Part shown: piece after piece, positions 17,915-28,262 of the stretch
How the letters are laid out: every line of letters begins with the position of its first letter
Position numbering within the stretch: position 1 is the stretch's first letter
NCBI RefSeq assembly: GCF_001676725.1
Contig: NZ_CP016172.1
Span: 5,394,001-5,458,000 of the forward strand
Reading direction: 5' to 3'
Origin: Bordetella flabilis
Lineage (GTDB): Bacteria > Pseudomonadota > Gammaproteobacteria > Burkholderiales > Burkholderiaceae_B
Length of the DNA: 64,000 nucleotides
Translations under genes and position numbers: made by a program
The notes under the pieces: model-generated
Told to the model about the DNA's origin: nothing
Seen by the model: the letters and a program-made list of their open reading frames with translations, nothing else
Database searches by the model: none

Positions 17915-19015
17915 ATGTTGCTAGCGCAGGCCGAAGCGCGGACCGCCGCGCCCGATTCCGACCCGGCGGATGATCCGCCCACTGAAAACGCCTGTTGCGC
18001 GATAGCGGGGCTGGTCTATGTGGATGACCGGCGGCCGGGCATCACGCGCCGGCTCAACGGCGAGCGCTTTGAATACTTCGATCCGGAGGGCAAGCGCATC
18101 CGCGACCACGCGGAGATCGCGCGCATCAACGCGCTGGTCATCCCTCCCGCCTACACCGACGTATGGATCTGTCCGGACCCCAAAGGGCATATCCAGGCGA
18201 CCGGGCGCGATGCGCGCGGCCGCAAGCAATACCGCTATCACCCCGCCTGGCACGAACTGCGCGACGCGAACAAGTACGAGCAACTGGCCGCTTTCGCGCT
18301 GGCCCTGCCACGTATCCGGCGCAAGGTCGAACAGGACTTGCGCAAGCCGGGCATGAACCATGACAAGATCGTCGCGGTGGTGGTGCGCCTGCTGGAGACC
18401 ACCTTGGTCAGGATAGGCAGCTCGACCTACGCGCGGGCCAATGGATCGTACGGCCTGACGACCCTGCGCCGTCGCCATGCGACGGTTGCGGGCACCAGCA
18501 TCCGCTTCCGGTTCAAGGGCAAGAGCGGCGTGGAGCACGATGTGACGGTGCGCGACCGGCGCATCGCGGCGGTGGTGAAGCGCTGCATGGAGATCACCGG
18601 GCACGAGCTGTTCACTTATCTGGATGAAGACGGCAAGCCCCGCACCGTCGATTCCGGCAGTGTCAACGACTACCTGCGCGAAGCGGGCAAGGCCGACTTC
18701 ACCGCCAAGCACTACCGGACGTGGTCCGGAACGGTGCTGGCGCTGGCGGAGCTGCGCAAGCGTCCCTGGCGCACCGAGACCGAGGCCAAGCGCATCGTGG
18801 TCGAGGTCGTCAAGAACGTATCGCGGCGCCTGGGCAATACACCGACCGTCTGCCGCCAGTGCTATATCCACCCGAAGGTCATCGATGACTACCTGGCCGG
18901 CACCCTGCCGCCGATGCCGGCTGCCCCGCCGGCGCCGCGAGGACTGGACGCGGATGAACGCCGGCTGCTGCGTTTCCTGATGGGCAGTACGCCGCAAGGC
19001 CCGGCCAAGGGATGA
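17915..19015 (+). CDS. DNA topoisomerase IB (poxvirus-like)
   Basis: 366 residues. Eukaryotic/viral-type topoisomerase that relaxes supercoils through a 3'-phosphotyrosine intermediate. The N-terminal domain (GLVYVDDRRPGITRRLNG, then INALVIPPAYTDVWICPDP) and the catalytic domain (TLVRIGSSTYARANGSYGLTT, FRFKGKSGVEH, KHYRTWSGT) match bacterial type IB enzymes. The attacking tyrosine is Tyr317 in CRQCYIHPKVI. It lies 134 bases after the GH15 gene on the same strand. Bacterial examples are patchily distributed and not essential, so this is an accessory gene. Confidence 0.93.
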   Translation: MLLAQAEARTAAPDSDPADDPPTENACCAIAGLVYVDDRRPGITRRLNGERFEYFDPEGKRIRDHAEIARINALVIPPAYTDVWICPDPKGHIQATGRDARGRKQYRYHPAWHELRDANKYEQLAAFALALPRIRRKVEQDLRKPGMNHDKIVAVVVRLLETTLVRIGSSTYARANGSYGLTTLRRRHATVAGTSIRFRFKGKSGVEHDVTVRDRRIAAVVKRCMEITGHELFTYLDEDGKPRTVDSGSVNDYLREAGKADFTAKHYRTWSGTVLALAELRKRPWRTETEAKRIVVEVVKNVSRRLGNTPTVCRQCYIHPKVIDDYLAGTLPPMPAAPPAPRGLDADERRLLRFLMGSTPQGPAKG

Positions 19016-19153
19016 CGCCGGGGATGCCGGGTCGGCGAAGCCGGCGATACGGCGCCGGCGCGGGACCGGCGGCTTGCCTGGATCACCCTGTCCAGGATCG
19101 CGCGATTGATGTTAAATCGTGACTCCGGCCCAACCCATCCCCGATCCCATCCC

Positions 19154-19903
19154 ATGCCCGTCTCCCAACGCGATAGTTCCGTCCATACCGCCGATACGCT
19201 GGCGCTGCGCACCGATCTGGCGCTCGCCCTGCGCGCCGCGGCCTATCACGGCCTGGAGGAAGGCGTGTGCAACCATTTCAGCGTGGCGCTGCCGGATGGT
19301 TCGGACCGTTTCCTGATCAATCCCCGCGGCCTGCACTGGAGCGAAATCGACGCCGATGACATCGTGCTGGTCGACGCCAAAGGGGCCAGGCTGGCGGGCC
19401 GCCACGACGTCGAAGCCACCGCCATGTTCATCCATGGCGCGATCCACCGCATCGCGCGCAAGACCTGCGTGCTGCATACGCATATGCCCTATGCCACCTC
19501 GCTCACGGTGACTTCACGGCGCGGGCTCGATACACGCCTGTCGCAGAACGCCATGCGCTTCCACGGGCGCGTCGCCATCGACGCGCGCTACGATGGCCTG
19601 GCGCTGGATACCGCCGAGGGCGAGCGCATTGCCCGCGCCATGAATGGCGCGGACATCCTGTTCCTGGGCAATCACGGGATCGTGGTCTGCGGGGAACGCG
19701 TGGACTACGCGTACGACGACCTGTACTTCCTGGAGCGGGCCTGCCAGACCGAGGTCCTGGCCCTGTCCACCGGCCAGACGCTGGAACCGGTGCCGGACAC
19801 CATGGCCCGGCATGTGGCGATGCAGATCCAGGGGGAACGCCTGCAATCGACGCTGTTCTTCGAATCCCTGCGCCGCCTCGTACCGGTCGCCAGCCGGCGC
19901 TGA
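19154..19903 (+). CDS. Class II aldolase/adducin family protein
   Basis: 249 residues from the ATG at 19154; a 16-residue longer version from 19106 is possible. The class II aldolase fold is shown by NHFSVALPDGSDRFLINPRGLHW, the metal-binding histidines in VLHTHMPYATSL, and LGNHGIVVCG. The family contains fuculose and rhamnulose phosphate aldolases and decarboxylases; the substrate is not evident. It has no obvious metabolic neighbour. It converges with metQ, only two bases between stops. Confidence 0.87.
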   Translation: MPVSQRDSSVHTADTLALRTDLALALRAAAYHGLEEGVCNHFSVALPDGSDRFLINPRGLHWSEIDADDIVLVDAKGARLAGRHDVEATAMFIHGAIHRIARKTCVLHTHMPYATSLTVTSRRGLDTRLSQNAMRFHGRVAIDARYDGLALDTAEGERIARAMNGADILFLGNHGIVVCGERVDYAYDDLYFLERACQTEVLALSTGQTLEPVPDTMARHVAMQIQGERLQSTLFFESLRRLVPVASRR

Positions 19904-19905
19904 GC

Positions 19906-20769
19906 TCAGAAGGCGGGCACGACCGCGCCCTTGTACTTCTCCAGGATGTATTGCTTGACCGCCGGCGAGTGCAAGGCCTGCACCAGCTTGCGCACCGCGG
20001 GCGCATCCTTGTTGTCCGGGCGCGCCACCAGCACGTTGGCATACGGCGAGTCGGCGCCTTCGATGAACAACGCGTCCTTGGTGGGCACCAGCTTGGCCTC
20101 CAGCGCGTAATTCGTGTTGATCAGGGCCAGGTCCACGTCGTCCAGCGAGCGCGGCAGCATGGCGGCCTCCAGTTCCCTGAACTTAAGACGCTTCGGGTTC
20201 TCCGTCACGTCCAGGGTCGTCGCGCGAAGGTCGGTGGGATTCTTCAGCTTGATCAAGCCTTGCTTCTGCAGCAGCAGCAGCGCACGCCCGGCGTTGGTCG
20301 GATCGTTGGGGATGGCCACCGTGGCGCCCTCTTTCAATTCGCTCACGGCCTTGATCTTGCGCGAATAGGCGCCAAAGGGCTCGACATGCACGGCCGCCAC
20401 CGGCACCAGGTTGGTCTTGCGATCCTGGTTGAAAGTATCGAGGTACGGCCGGTGCTGGAAGAAGTTCACATCCACCTGCTTGTCGACCGTCGCCATATTG
20501 GGTTGCACATAGTCGCTGAATACCTTGATGTCCAGGTCCACCCCTTCCTTGGCCAGGGTCGGTTTGACGAACTCCAGGATCTCGGCATGCGGGACCTGCG
20601 TGGCCGCCACGGTCAGTTTTTCGGCAGCCACGGCCGGCGAGCCCAGCGCAAAGGCCGCGGACAGCCCGACGACGCAAGCCAGCAGCGCGCGGCGCATGCC
20701 GGCAACGGACGCGGCATGGCGGACGGGACGCTGCGTGGCGGCCGCAACGGGCCGCAATGTATGAGTCAT
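19906..20769 (-). CDS. metQ: D-methionine-binding protein MetQ (NlpA family)
   Basis: 287 residues. Periplasmic substrate-binding protein of the methionine ABC transporter: mature part begins about AEKLTVAATQVPHAEILEFVKP, followed by VNFFQHRPYLDTFN, VHVEPFGAYSRKIK and ALINTNYALEA, all typical. A strong Shine-Dalgarno (AAGGAGGAC) precedes the ATG at 20769; this start puts 24 extra residues before MRRALLACVVGL, so the functional signal may start at 20697. A clear lipobox is lacking; cleavage after AVAA is more likely. The partner metN and metI genes are not in the window. Confidence 0.9.
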   Translation of the reverse strand: MTHTLRPVAAATQRPVRHAASVAGMRRALLACVVGLSAAFALGSPAVAAEKLTVAATQVPHAEILEFVKPTLAKEGVDLDIKVFSDYVQPNMATVDKQVDVNFFQHRPYLDTFNQDRKTNLVPVAAVHVEPFGAYSRKIKAVSELKEGATVAIPNDPTNAGRALLLLQKQGLIKLKNPTDLRATTLDVTENPKRLKFRELEAAMLPRSLDDVDLALINTNYALEAKLVPTKDALFIEGADSPYANVLVARPDNKDAPAVRKLVQALHSPAVKQYILEKYKGAVVPAF

Positions 20770-20835
20770 TTTGTCCTCCTTGGCGGGCATTTCCGCCGTA
20801 TGGCGTTGAATATGAAGGGGCTCCAATCTACATGA

Positions 20836-21866
<1,031 letters not shown>

Positions 21867-21867
<1 letters not shown>

Positions 21868-22613
21868 TGCGCATCCATCGGCATCTGCTGCGGCCGGCGG
21901 CGCGGCTGCGCCGCTCGCGGCGCATCGCCACGGGCGCATCGGGCAGGCTGTGGCTGTTCGACCTGGACAACACGCTGCACAACACCTCGCACGCCATCTT
22001 TCCGCGCATCGATGCGGGAATGACGCGCGCGGTGGCCGAAACGCTGGGTGTGGACGCGGAGACCGCCAATGCGCTGCGCTCGAAGTACTGGAAGCGCTAC
22101 GGCGCGACGGTCATCGGCATGGTCCGCCACCATGGCGTGGACGCCGAGACCTTCCTGCGCATGAGCCACGACTTCGACGTACGCACCCTGGTCAAGGCCG
22201 AAACCGGGCTTGCCGGCAAGCTGCGCAGCCTGCCGGGACGCAAGGTGCTGCTGACCAATGCACCGCTGCACTATGCACGCGCGGTGCTGCGCCATCTGGG
22301 CCTGCTGCGGCAGTTCGACAGCCTGTGGGCCATCGAGCACATGAACTGGCACGGCAACTACCGGCCCAAGCCCTCCCCCGCCCTGCTGCGGCGCGTGCTG
22401 GCGCGCGAAGGGGTGGCGCCGGCCCGCGCGGTACTGGTCGAGGATACGCTGGAAAACCTGCGCGGCGCGCGCCGCGTCGGCTTGCGCACGGTGCACATCT
22501 ACCATCCGGGCACGCCCTTCAGCAAAGCCGGGCGCAACCGGCCGGGCTATGTCGACTTGCGGGTAAACTGCGTCAGCGATCTGCTGCTGCGCCGCCGCCC
22601 TTTGCGACGATAG
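21867..22613 (+). CDS. HAD-family pyrimidine 5'-nucleotidase-like phosphatase
   Basis: 248 residues, HAD superfamily of the YjjG/SDT1 (pyrimidine 5'-nucleotidase) type. Motif I is LWLFDLDNTLHNTSHAIFP, motif II VLLTNAP, motif III lysine in YRPKPSPALL, motif IV VLVEDTLENLRGA. About 25 basic residues precede motif I (RIHRHLLRPAARLRRSRR), an unusual extension; an internal start would remove them. Coupled to argB and followed by slmA, an order shared by related betaproteobacteria. Confidence 0.88.
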
Positions 22614-22661
22614 CGCCCCCGGTTTTCAACTTCTATACCGCGCGCATGCGCGGCCCCACCC

Positions 22662-23237
22662 ATGGCAAGCAGACCCGGCGAAAGGAAGACGCAGATCCTG
22701 CAAACCCTGGCAGAAATGCTGGAACAGCCGCACGCCGCGCGCATCACCACCGCGGCCCTGGCAGCCCGTATGCAGGTCTCCGAAGCGGCGCTATACCGGC
22801 ATTTCGCCAGCAAGGCACAGATGTTCGAAGGCTTGATCGAGTTCATCGAGCACACCATCTTCAGCCTGATCAACCAGATCGGCGCGACCGAACCGCATGG
22901 CCTCGCGCAGGCGCGCAACATGATAGGCATGCTGCTGACGTTCTCGGAGCGCAACAAGGGCATGACGCGCGTGCTGACCGGCGATGCGCTGGTCACCGAG
23001 GACAACCGCTTGCAGGAACGCATCAACCATATCAACGACCGTATCGAAGCGTCGTTCAGGCAGGCCCTGCGCACGGCCGTGCAGGACGGCGCCTTGCCAC
23101 CTGACGCGGACGTCAGCGCGCATGCGAGCCTGCTGACCCATTTCGTACTGGGCCGCTGGCTGCGTTATGCGCAGAGCGCGTGGCGGGTGGCGCCGACGGC
23201 CCACCTGGACGAACAATTGCGCCTGGCCTTGGGCTGA
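22662..23237 (+). CDS. slmA: Nucleoid occlusion factor SlmA (TetR family)
   Basis: 191 residues. TetR-type HTH at about residues 10-55 (ITTAALAARMQVSEAALYRHF), followed by the SlmA-type helical domain (FEGLIEFIEHTIFSLINQI, the LLTFSERNKGMTRVLTGDAL block, LTHFVLGRWLRYAQ). In E. coli SlmA binds specific chromosomal sites and blocks FtsZ rings over the nucleoid. Length matches the family (about 198). Confidence 0.93.
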   Translation: MASRPGERKTQILQTLAEMLEQPHAARITTAALAARMQVSEAALYRHFASKAQMFEGLIEFIEHTIFSLINQIGATEPHGLAQARNMIGMLLTFSERNKGMTRVLTGDALVTEDNRLQERINHINDRIEASFRQALRTAVQDGALPPDADVSAHASLLTHFVLGRWLRYAQSAWRVAPTAHLDEQLRLALG

Positions 23238-23274
23238 TGGCGCCTGCCGACACGGCAAGATACCGGGAGACACC

Positions 23275-24237
23275 ATGACAACCGCCATTCCTTCCCTGCC
23301 CGCTCCGTCGCAATGCCACGCCGTGGTGGTAGGAGGCGGCACGATGGGCGCCGATGTGGCGGTGGTCCTCGCCCGCGCCCAGGCCGGCGTGACAGTCGTC
23401 GAGACGGACGCCGCGCGACACGCCGGCATCCTGGAACGTGCGCGGGCGAACCTGGCCGAGCGCGGCCTGGAGCAGAACATCGACAAGGTCGGGGTCGCCG
23501 CATCGCTGCACGCGGTCGCATGGCGGGACGTCAACCTCGTCATCGAGTGCATCCCCGAATCCCTGCCGTTGAAACGCGCCTTGTTCGCCGAGCTGGTGGC
23601 GCTGGCGCCGGCCCACGCCCTGTTGGCCAGCAACAGCAGCAGCTTTCCCATCAGCCAGATCGCCGAAGGGCTGGAACGCCGCGAGCGCATGCTGGGCCTG
23701 CATTTCTTCATGCCGGCGCATTTGATCCCGCTGGTGGAAGTCGTACTGGGACCGGACAGCGACAGCGCCCGGGGCGAAGCCCTGGTCGCCTTCATGCGCC
23801 GCTGCGGCATGGTGCCGGTACTGGTGCGCAAGGACGTGCCCGGTTTCCTCGGCAACCGCCTGCAGCATGCCTTGACCCGCGAGGCCTTCGCGCTGATCCA
23901 GGAAGGCGTCGCCAGCGCCGAGGACGTGGATGCCGCTGTACGTTTCGGCTTTGGCTTTCGCTTCCTGGCAGCCGGCCCGGTGATGCAACGGGATCACGCG
24001 GGCCTGGACGTGCATTGCGCGGCGACCACGACGACCTACCCTTCGCTATCGAAGGCGGACGGCCCTTTCCCCATCCTTACCGAACGCGTGGCGGCCGGCA
24101 AGCTGGGCATGAAGACGGGTGAAGGCTTCTATCGCTGGACCCCGGAAACCATGGCGGCGGAAAAGGCGCGCTATGCCGCGATGCTGCGCGCGGGGCTGGC
24201 ATTGATCGAAGGCGAGCTGCCGCCCATCGAACCTTGA
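23275..24237 (+). CDS. 3-hydroxyacyl-CoA dehydrogenase family protein
   Basis: 320 residues, NAD-dependent oxidation of 3-hydroxyacyl-CoA or a related substrate. The Rossmann domain begins with AVVVGGGTMGADVAVVLARA, and VIECIPESLPLKRALFAEL and LASNSSSFPISQIA are the family blocks. The catalytic histidine lies in MLGLHFFMPAHLIPLVEVV. The C-terminal helical domain has FLGNRLQHALTREAFAL. It has no fused hydratase. The GGGAGA before the ATG at 23275 supports this start. Carnitine or hydroxybutyryl-CoA dehydrogenase activity are alternatives within the superfamily. Confidence 0.88.
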   Translation: MTTAIPSLPAPSQCHAVVVGGGTMGADVAVVLARAQAGVTVVETDAARHAGILERARANLAERGLEQNIDKVGVAASLHAVAWRDVNLVIECIPESLPLKRALFAELVALAPAHALLASNSSSFPISQIAEGLERRERMLGLHFFMPAHLIPLVEVVLGPDSDSARGEALVAFMRRCGMVPVLVRKDVPGFLGNRLQHALTREAFALIQEGVASAEDVDAAVRFGFGFRFLAAGPVMQRDHAGLDVHCAATTTTYPSLSKADGPFPILTERVAAGKLGMKTGEGFYRWTPETMAAEKARYAAMLRAGLALIEGELPPIEP

Positions 24238-24335
24238 CCGGTGCGGCGCCGGGGCCCTGGCGCCAGGCCCCGGCCACAGCCGTGCGGCTACGAATCGCCA
24301 GCCGCACGGGGGCGCGCACACGTATCCCTGAAGCG

Positions 24336-25565
24336 CTATTCCAACGCGCGGCCCTTGGTCTCGGGCAGCAGGAAGGCGGCGATCAGCACGATGGCATACG
24401 CGCCGGCCGCGAACATGCCGATGGCCGCCGCCAGGCCTACGGTTTTGCTGAGATACCCCACCAGACTGGGAAACAGCGCACCGATGCCGCGGCCGAAGTT
24501 GTACGCGAAGCCCTGGCCGGTAGCGCGCACCGCGGAAGGAAAGAGTTCCGTCAGGTATGCGCCCATGCCGCCGAATATGCCGGACGCGGCGAAACCCAGC
24601 GGAAAGCCCAGAATCAGCATTTGCGTATCGCTCAGGGCGAGCTCCGTGTACAGATAGGCGATCACACCGGACAGTATTGCGAAGATGAAAAAGTTCGGAC
24701 GGCGTCCGTAGCGGTCGGCCATATAGGCGCCCGCGATGTAGCCGCAGAAAGAGCCGGCGATGATGACCATGAGATAGCCACCGGTGTTCAGCACGGACAG
24801 ATGGCGCTCGGTTTTCAGAAAGGTCGGCAGCCATGTCGTAATGGCGTAGTAACCGCCCTGCACGCCGGTGCACAGCAAGGCCGACAGCACCGTGGTCTTC
24901 AGCAGCGACGGGCCGAAGATGGCCCATAGCGACACCTTGGCACGGCCTGTTTCCGCCTCCTTGCGTACACGCGCGAAGACTTCAGGCTCGGGTACGTGCT
25001 TGCGGATATACAGCACCAGCATCGCGGGAATCACGCCCACCCAGAACAACGCGCGCCACGCCACGTTTTCGGGCAGCACGGAAAACGAAAGCGTATAGAG
25101 CAGCGCCGCCAGGCCCCAGCCGACGGCCCAACCGCTCTGCACGGTGCCCACGGCCTTGCCGCGATGCTCCGCGCGCACGATCTCGCCCATCAGCACGGCG
25201 CCCACGGCCCACTCGCCGCCGAAGCCCAGGCCCTGTAGCGCGCGCAGTGCGAACAATTGATTGAAGTCCTGCGTGAAGCCGATCGCCACGGTACATACCG
25301 AGAACCATAAGATGGTTCCCTGGAGTACGCGAACGCGCCCATAGCGATCCGCCAGCATCCCGGCCAACCAGCCCCCCACCGCCGAGAACAACAGCGTCAC
25401 CGTACCCAGCAGGCCCGCTTGCGTGTTGCTGATGCCCCACAGCGAGATCAGCGTGGAGATGACGAAGGTGAACACCATGAAGTCCAGCGCGTCGATCGCC
25501 CAGCCGCCGAACGCCGCCACGAAGGTGCGCCGCTCGGTTTGGTTCAATTCGCTATACCAGCTCAT
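24336..25565 (-). CDS. MFS transporter, aromatic acid:H+ symporter (AAHS)-like
   Basis: 409 residues, twelve predicted membrane helices. Starts MSWYSELNQTERRTFVAAFGGWAIDALDFM, preceded by AAGGAGATAAAA. The MFS signature loop is LADRYGRVRV, with GEWAVGAVLMGEI in the middle and a second ADRYGRRPN. It resembles importers of aromatic or short organic acids. Position after the amidohydrolase and FAD oxidase genes on the same strand suggests uptake of the compound they degrade. Confidence 0.85.
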   Translation of the reverse strand: MSWYSELNQTERRTFVAAFGGWAIDALDFMVFTFVISTLISLWGISNTQAGLLGTVTLLFSAVGGWLAGMLADRYGRVRVLQGTILWFSVCTVAIGFTQDFNQLFALRALQGLGFGGEWAVGAVLMGEIVRAEHRGKAVGTVQSGWAVGWGLAALLYTLSFSVLPENVAWRALFWVGVIPAMLVLYIRKHVPEPEVFARVRKEAETGRAKVSLWAIFGPSLLKTTVLSALLCTGVQGGYYAITTWLPTFLKTERHLSVLNTGGYLMVIIAGSFCGYIAGAYMADRYGRRPNFFIFAILSGVIAYLYTELALSDTQMLILGFPLGFAASGIFGGMGAYLTELFPSAVRATGQGFAYNFGRGIGALFPSLVGYLSKTVGLAAAIGMFAAGAYAIVLIAAFLLPETKGRALE

Positions 25566-25739
25566 TTTTATCTCCTTGTTATAGATTCGAGGCAGGGGCC
25601 GCCGGGGCCCTGCCCATTGGGACATCAGGACCCGTGCATGCGGTCTTTGGCATCGGAGTTGTGCGGCGGCCACGCAGATGCGGGACCGGCGTCACGTGTC
25701 AGCATCCGGCATCTGGCATCGGGCATGGAGCGGCAGGCA

Positions 25740-26666
25740 TCAGCCACGCGTCGATGCATGCGGCGGCGTGGCGGGAAAATCGTACAGGCGCGCGGGATTG
25801 TCCACGAGGATTCGCTTGCGCATCGCGGCATCGGGCACCCACTGAGCGAACTGGTCACGCAGTACGCCGGTGTCGGGCATGCGCGGGATGGCCACATGCG
25901 GCCAGTCGCTGCCCCATACCAGCCGGTCGGGGGCGGCATCGACCAGGGCGCGCGCCCACGGCACCACATCGCGATAATCGGGGAAGTCGTCGCTGATGCG
26001 ATAGGCACCGGACAGCTTGCTCCACCATCCGTGATGCCGCAACAGTTCGAGCAGGGCCTGGAACCCCGGGTGCGACACGCCTTCCTTGACCGGCATATGT
26101 CCCATATGGTCGATGACGCCGGGTACCGGCAGCCTGCGCATGCGCGGCAGCAGGGCCGGCAGGTCGCGGGCATCGAGCAGGAACTGCATGTGCCAGCCCA
26201 TTCCGGCGATGCGCGCGGCCAACCGCTCCATGATGTCCAGGCTGACGCCGCCGCCGAACAGCACGTTGAAGCGCACCCCCCGGACACCCGCATCGTGCAT
26301 GGCCTGCAGTGCGCGGTCGGAGATGTCGTCGGAGACGACCGCCACGCCGCGCAAGCGATCGGGATGCCGGCGCAGGCTATCGAGCATGACCCGGTTGTCG
26401 GTACCGTAGACGCTGATCTGCACCAGGACGCCGCGCGACATGCCGTTGGCGGCCAGCATGGCCAGGTACTTATCCTCGGGCGCGGGCGGCGGCGTATAGC
26501 TGCGGCTGTCCACCATGGGGTAGCCGGCATCGGCCGACACGACATGCGCGTGCGCGTCGCAGGCGCCGGGGGGCACCGCGAAGCCGGGCGGTCCGATATC
26601 GGCAAGGGGCGGCAGGCAATACGGCGCCGTGTCGCTGGCGGGGTGTGGGCTGTGCGCGGGATGCAT
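25740..26666 (-). CDS. Amidohydrolase-2 family protein (2-pyrone-4,6-dicarboxylate lactonase-like)
   Basis: 308 residues, TIM-barrel metal hydrolase. Metal-binding HxH is in ACDAHAHVVSADAGYPM, further conserved parts are IDHMGHMPV and the C-terminal VWGSDWPHV with the catalytic aspartate. The best family fit is the PDC lactonase/LigI group, which opens lactones in aromatic catabolism; the true substrate is unknown. It lies between the FAD oxidase gene (53-base gap upstream) and the AAHS transporter. Confidence 0.85.
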   Translation of the reverse strand: MHPAHSPHPASDTAPYCLPPLADIGPPGFAVPPGACDAHAHVVSADAGYPMVDSRSYTPPPAPEDKYLAMLAANGMSRGVLVQISVYGTDNRVMLDSLRRHPDRLRGVAVVSDDISDRALQAMHDAGVRGVRFNVLFGGGVSLDIMERLAARIAGMGWHMQFLLDARDLPALLPRMRRLPVPGVIDHMGHMPVKEGVSHPGFQALLELLRHHGWWSKLSGAYRISDDFPDYRDVVPWARALVDAAPDRLVWGSDWPHVAIPRMPDTGVLRDQFAQWVPDAAMRKRILVDNPARLYDFPATPPHASTRG

Positions 26667-26719
26667 CTTTTCTCCTTATTGCGCGGGCCGTGACGCTACA
26701 GCAACGTGACGGCGCGCCG

Positions 26720-28132
26720 CTACAGCAGCTTGCCTGGATTCATGATGCCTGCCGGGTCCAATAACCGTTTGATGTCGCGCATGAGCCGAAGTTCAAGCGG
26801 ATCCTTGTAGCGATGAAAGTATTCCCGCTTCAGTTGGCCGATGCCATGCTCCGCGCTGATGCTGCCGCCATAGCGCATGACTTCGTCCATGATCTCCGCC
26901 GTGAGCGGTTCACCGTGGAGGGCGGCCCAGTCCGTCGGCGCGCCGGCCGGACGCGACAGGTTGTAGTGGAGGTTGCCATCGCCGAAGTGGCCGAAGATAA
27001 AGGGCCGCACATCGCCGCCCGCGGCGTGCAGGCGTTGCGCGCACGACGCCATGAAGGCAGGAATGTGCTCGATGGGCAAGGAGATATCGTGCTTCAGGTG
27101 CGGCCCGTCGGCGCGCTGCGCCTCGGAGATTTCCTCGCGCAGGCGCCACAGCGCCTGCAACTGCGCCAGCGATGCGGACACCGCTGCGTCCAGGCACAGG
27201 TCGCGTTCCAGCGCGCGTCCCATGACATCCTCCAGCAAGGCGGCCAGGGCGTGCTCGTCGGCCGTGTCCGCCAGCTCCACCAGCACATAGGCCGGATAGC
27301 GTTGCGCGAAGGGTTCCTGCACTCCTTCGGCATGCGCCAGGACAAGGTCGACGCAGGCGCCCGTGAAGAACTCGAAGGCCTGCAGGCGCGCGCCGCACTG
27401 TCCGTACAACAGTTCGAACAGTTGCAGGGCCTGATCGGCGGACTCCACCGGGGCCAGCACGACGGCACGTACGTCGGCCCGCGGCAGCAGGCGCAGCGAC
27501 GCGGCGGTGATGACACCCAGCGTGCCTTCCGAGCCGATCAACAGCTGCTTGAGGTCGTATCCGGTGTTGTCCTTGCGCAAGGCGCGCAGGCCATGGAAGA
27601 CCTCGCCCGTAGGCAATACCGCTTCGATACCGAGCACCAATTCGCGCGTCATGCCGTACCGGACGACATTGACGCCGCCGGCATTGGTGGCGAGGTTGCC
27701 GCCGATCTGGCACGAGTCCTCCGCTGCCAGGCTCAGCGGCAGCAAGCGCCCGGCATCGTGCGCGGCGCGGCGCAGGTTGCCCAGGATGCAGCCGGCTTCG
27801 GCGACCAGCGTATTGGCGACGGTATCGAGCGTGCGCACCGCATTCATGCGGTCCAGGCTGAGCACCACGTTGGACGGCGAGGCGTCGGGCGTCGCGCCAC
27901 CGCATAGCCCCGTATTGCCGCCACGCGGCACGACCGGCACGCCGGCCTCCTGGCACAGCGCCAGGCATCGCGAGACCTGTTCCACGTTGCGCGGGCGCAC
28001 GACGGCTTGTGCCTGGCCCTTGTAGATGCCGCGCCAGTCGGTCAGCCACGGCGCGATGCCGTCCGTATCGACGGTCACCACATCGTCACCCAGCGCCTCG
28101 ATCAGGCGGCCGGAAATTGCGCGTGTATTCAT
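26720..28132 (-). CDS. FAD-binding oxidase (D-lactate/glycolate/2-hydroxyglutarate dehydrogenase type)
   Basis: 470 residues of the FAD_binding_4/FAD-oxidase C family. The FAD site PRGGNTGLCGGATPD is in the N-terminal third and GSEGTLGVITAASLRLLPRA in the middle. The C-terminal domain has HFGDGNLHYNLSRP and AEHGIGQLKREYF, histidine-containing motifs typical of D-2-hydroxyacid dehydrogenases with FAD. The start at 28132 has GGAGGG upstream. Likely first gene of the set with the amidohydrolase and transporter. Confidence 0.88.
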   Translation of the reverse strand: MNTRAISGRLIEALGDDVVTVDTDGIAPWLTDWRGIYKGQAQAVVRPRNVEQVSRCLALCQEAGVPVVPRGGNTGLCGGATPDASPSNVVLSLDRMNAVRTLDTVANTLVAEAGCILGNLRRAAHDAGRLLPLSLAAEDSCQIGGNLATNAGGVNVVRYGMTRELVLGIEAVLPTGEVFHGLRALRKDNTGYDLKQLLIGSEGTLGVITAASLRLLPRADVRAVVLAPVESADQALQLFELLYGQCGARLQAFEFFTGACVDLVLAHAEGVQEPFAQRYPAYVLVELADTADEHALAALLEDVMGRALERDLCLDAAVSASLAQLQALWRLREEISEAQRADGPHLKHDISLPIEHIPAFMASCAQRLHAAGGDVRPFIFGHFGDGNLHYNLSRPAGAPTDWAALHGEPLTAEIMDEVMRYGGSISAEHGIGQLKREYFHRYKDPLELRLMRDIKRLLDPAGIMNPGKLL

Positions 28133-28262
28133 GGCGGCATCCCTCCAACAACGAATCGATCGCCAGGGTCTGTCCACAGCCGGACAGCCCTGCTTCCTGC
28201 TGTCCCGCCGGGCTGGACGGGCCTGGCATGCGCAGGCGCCGCGCGCCTAACCGGCGTCGGGC

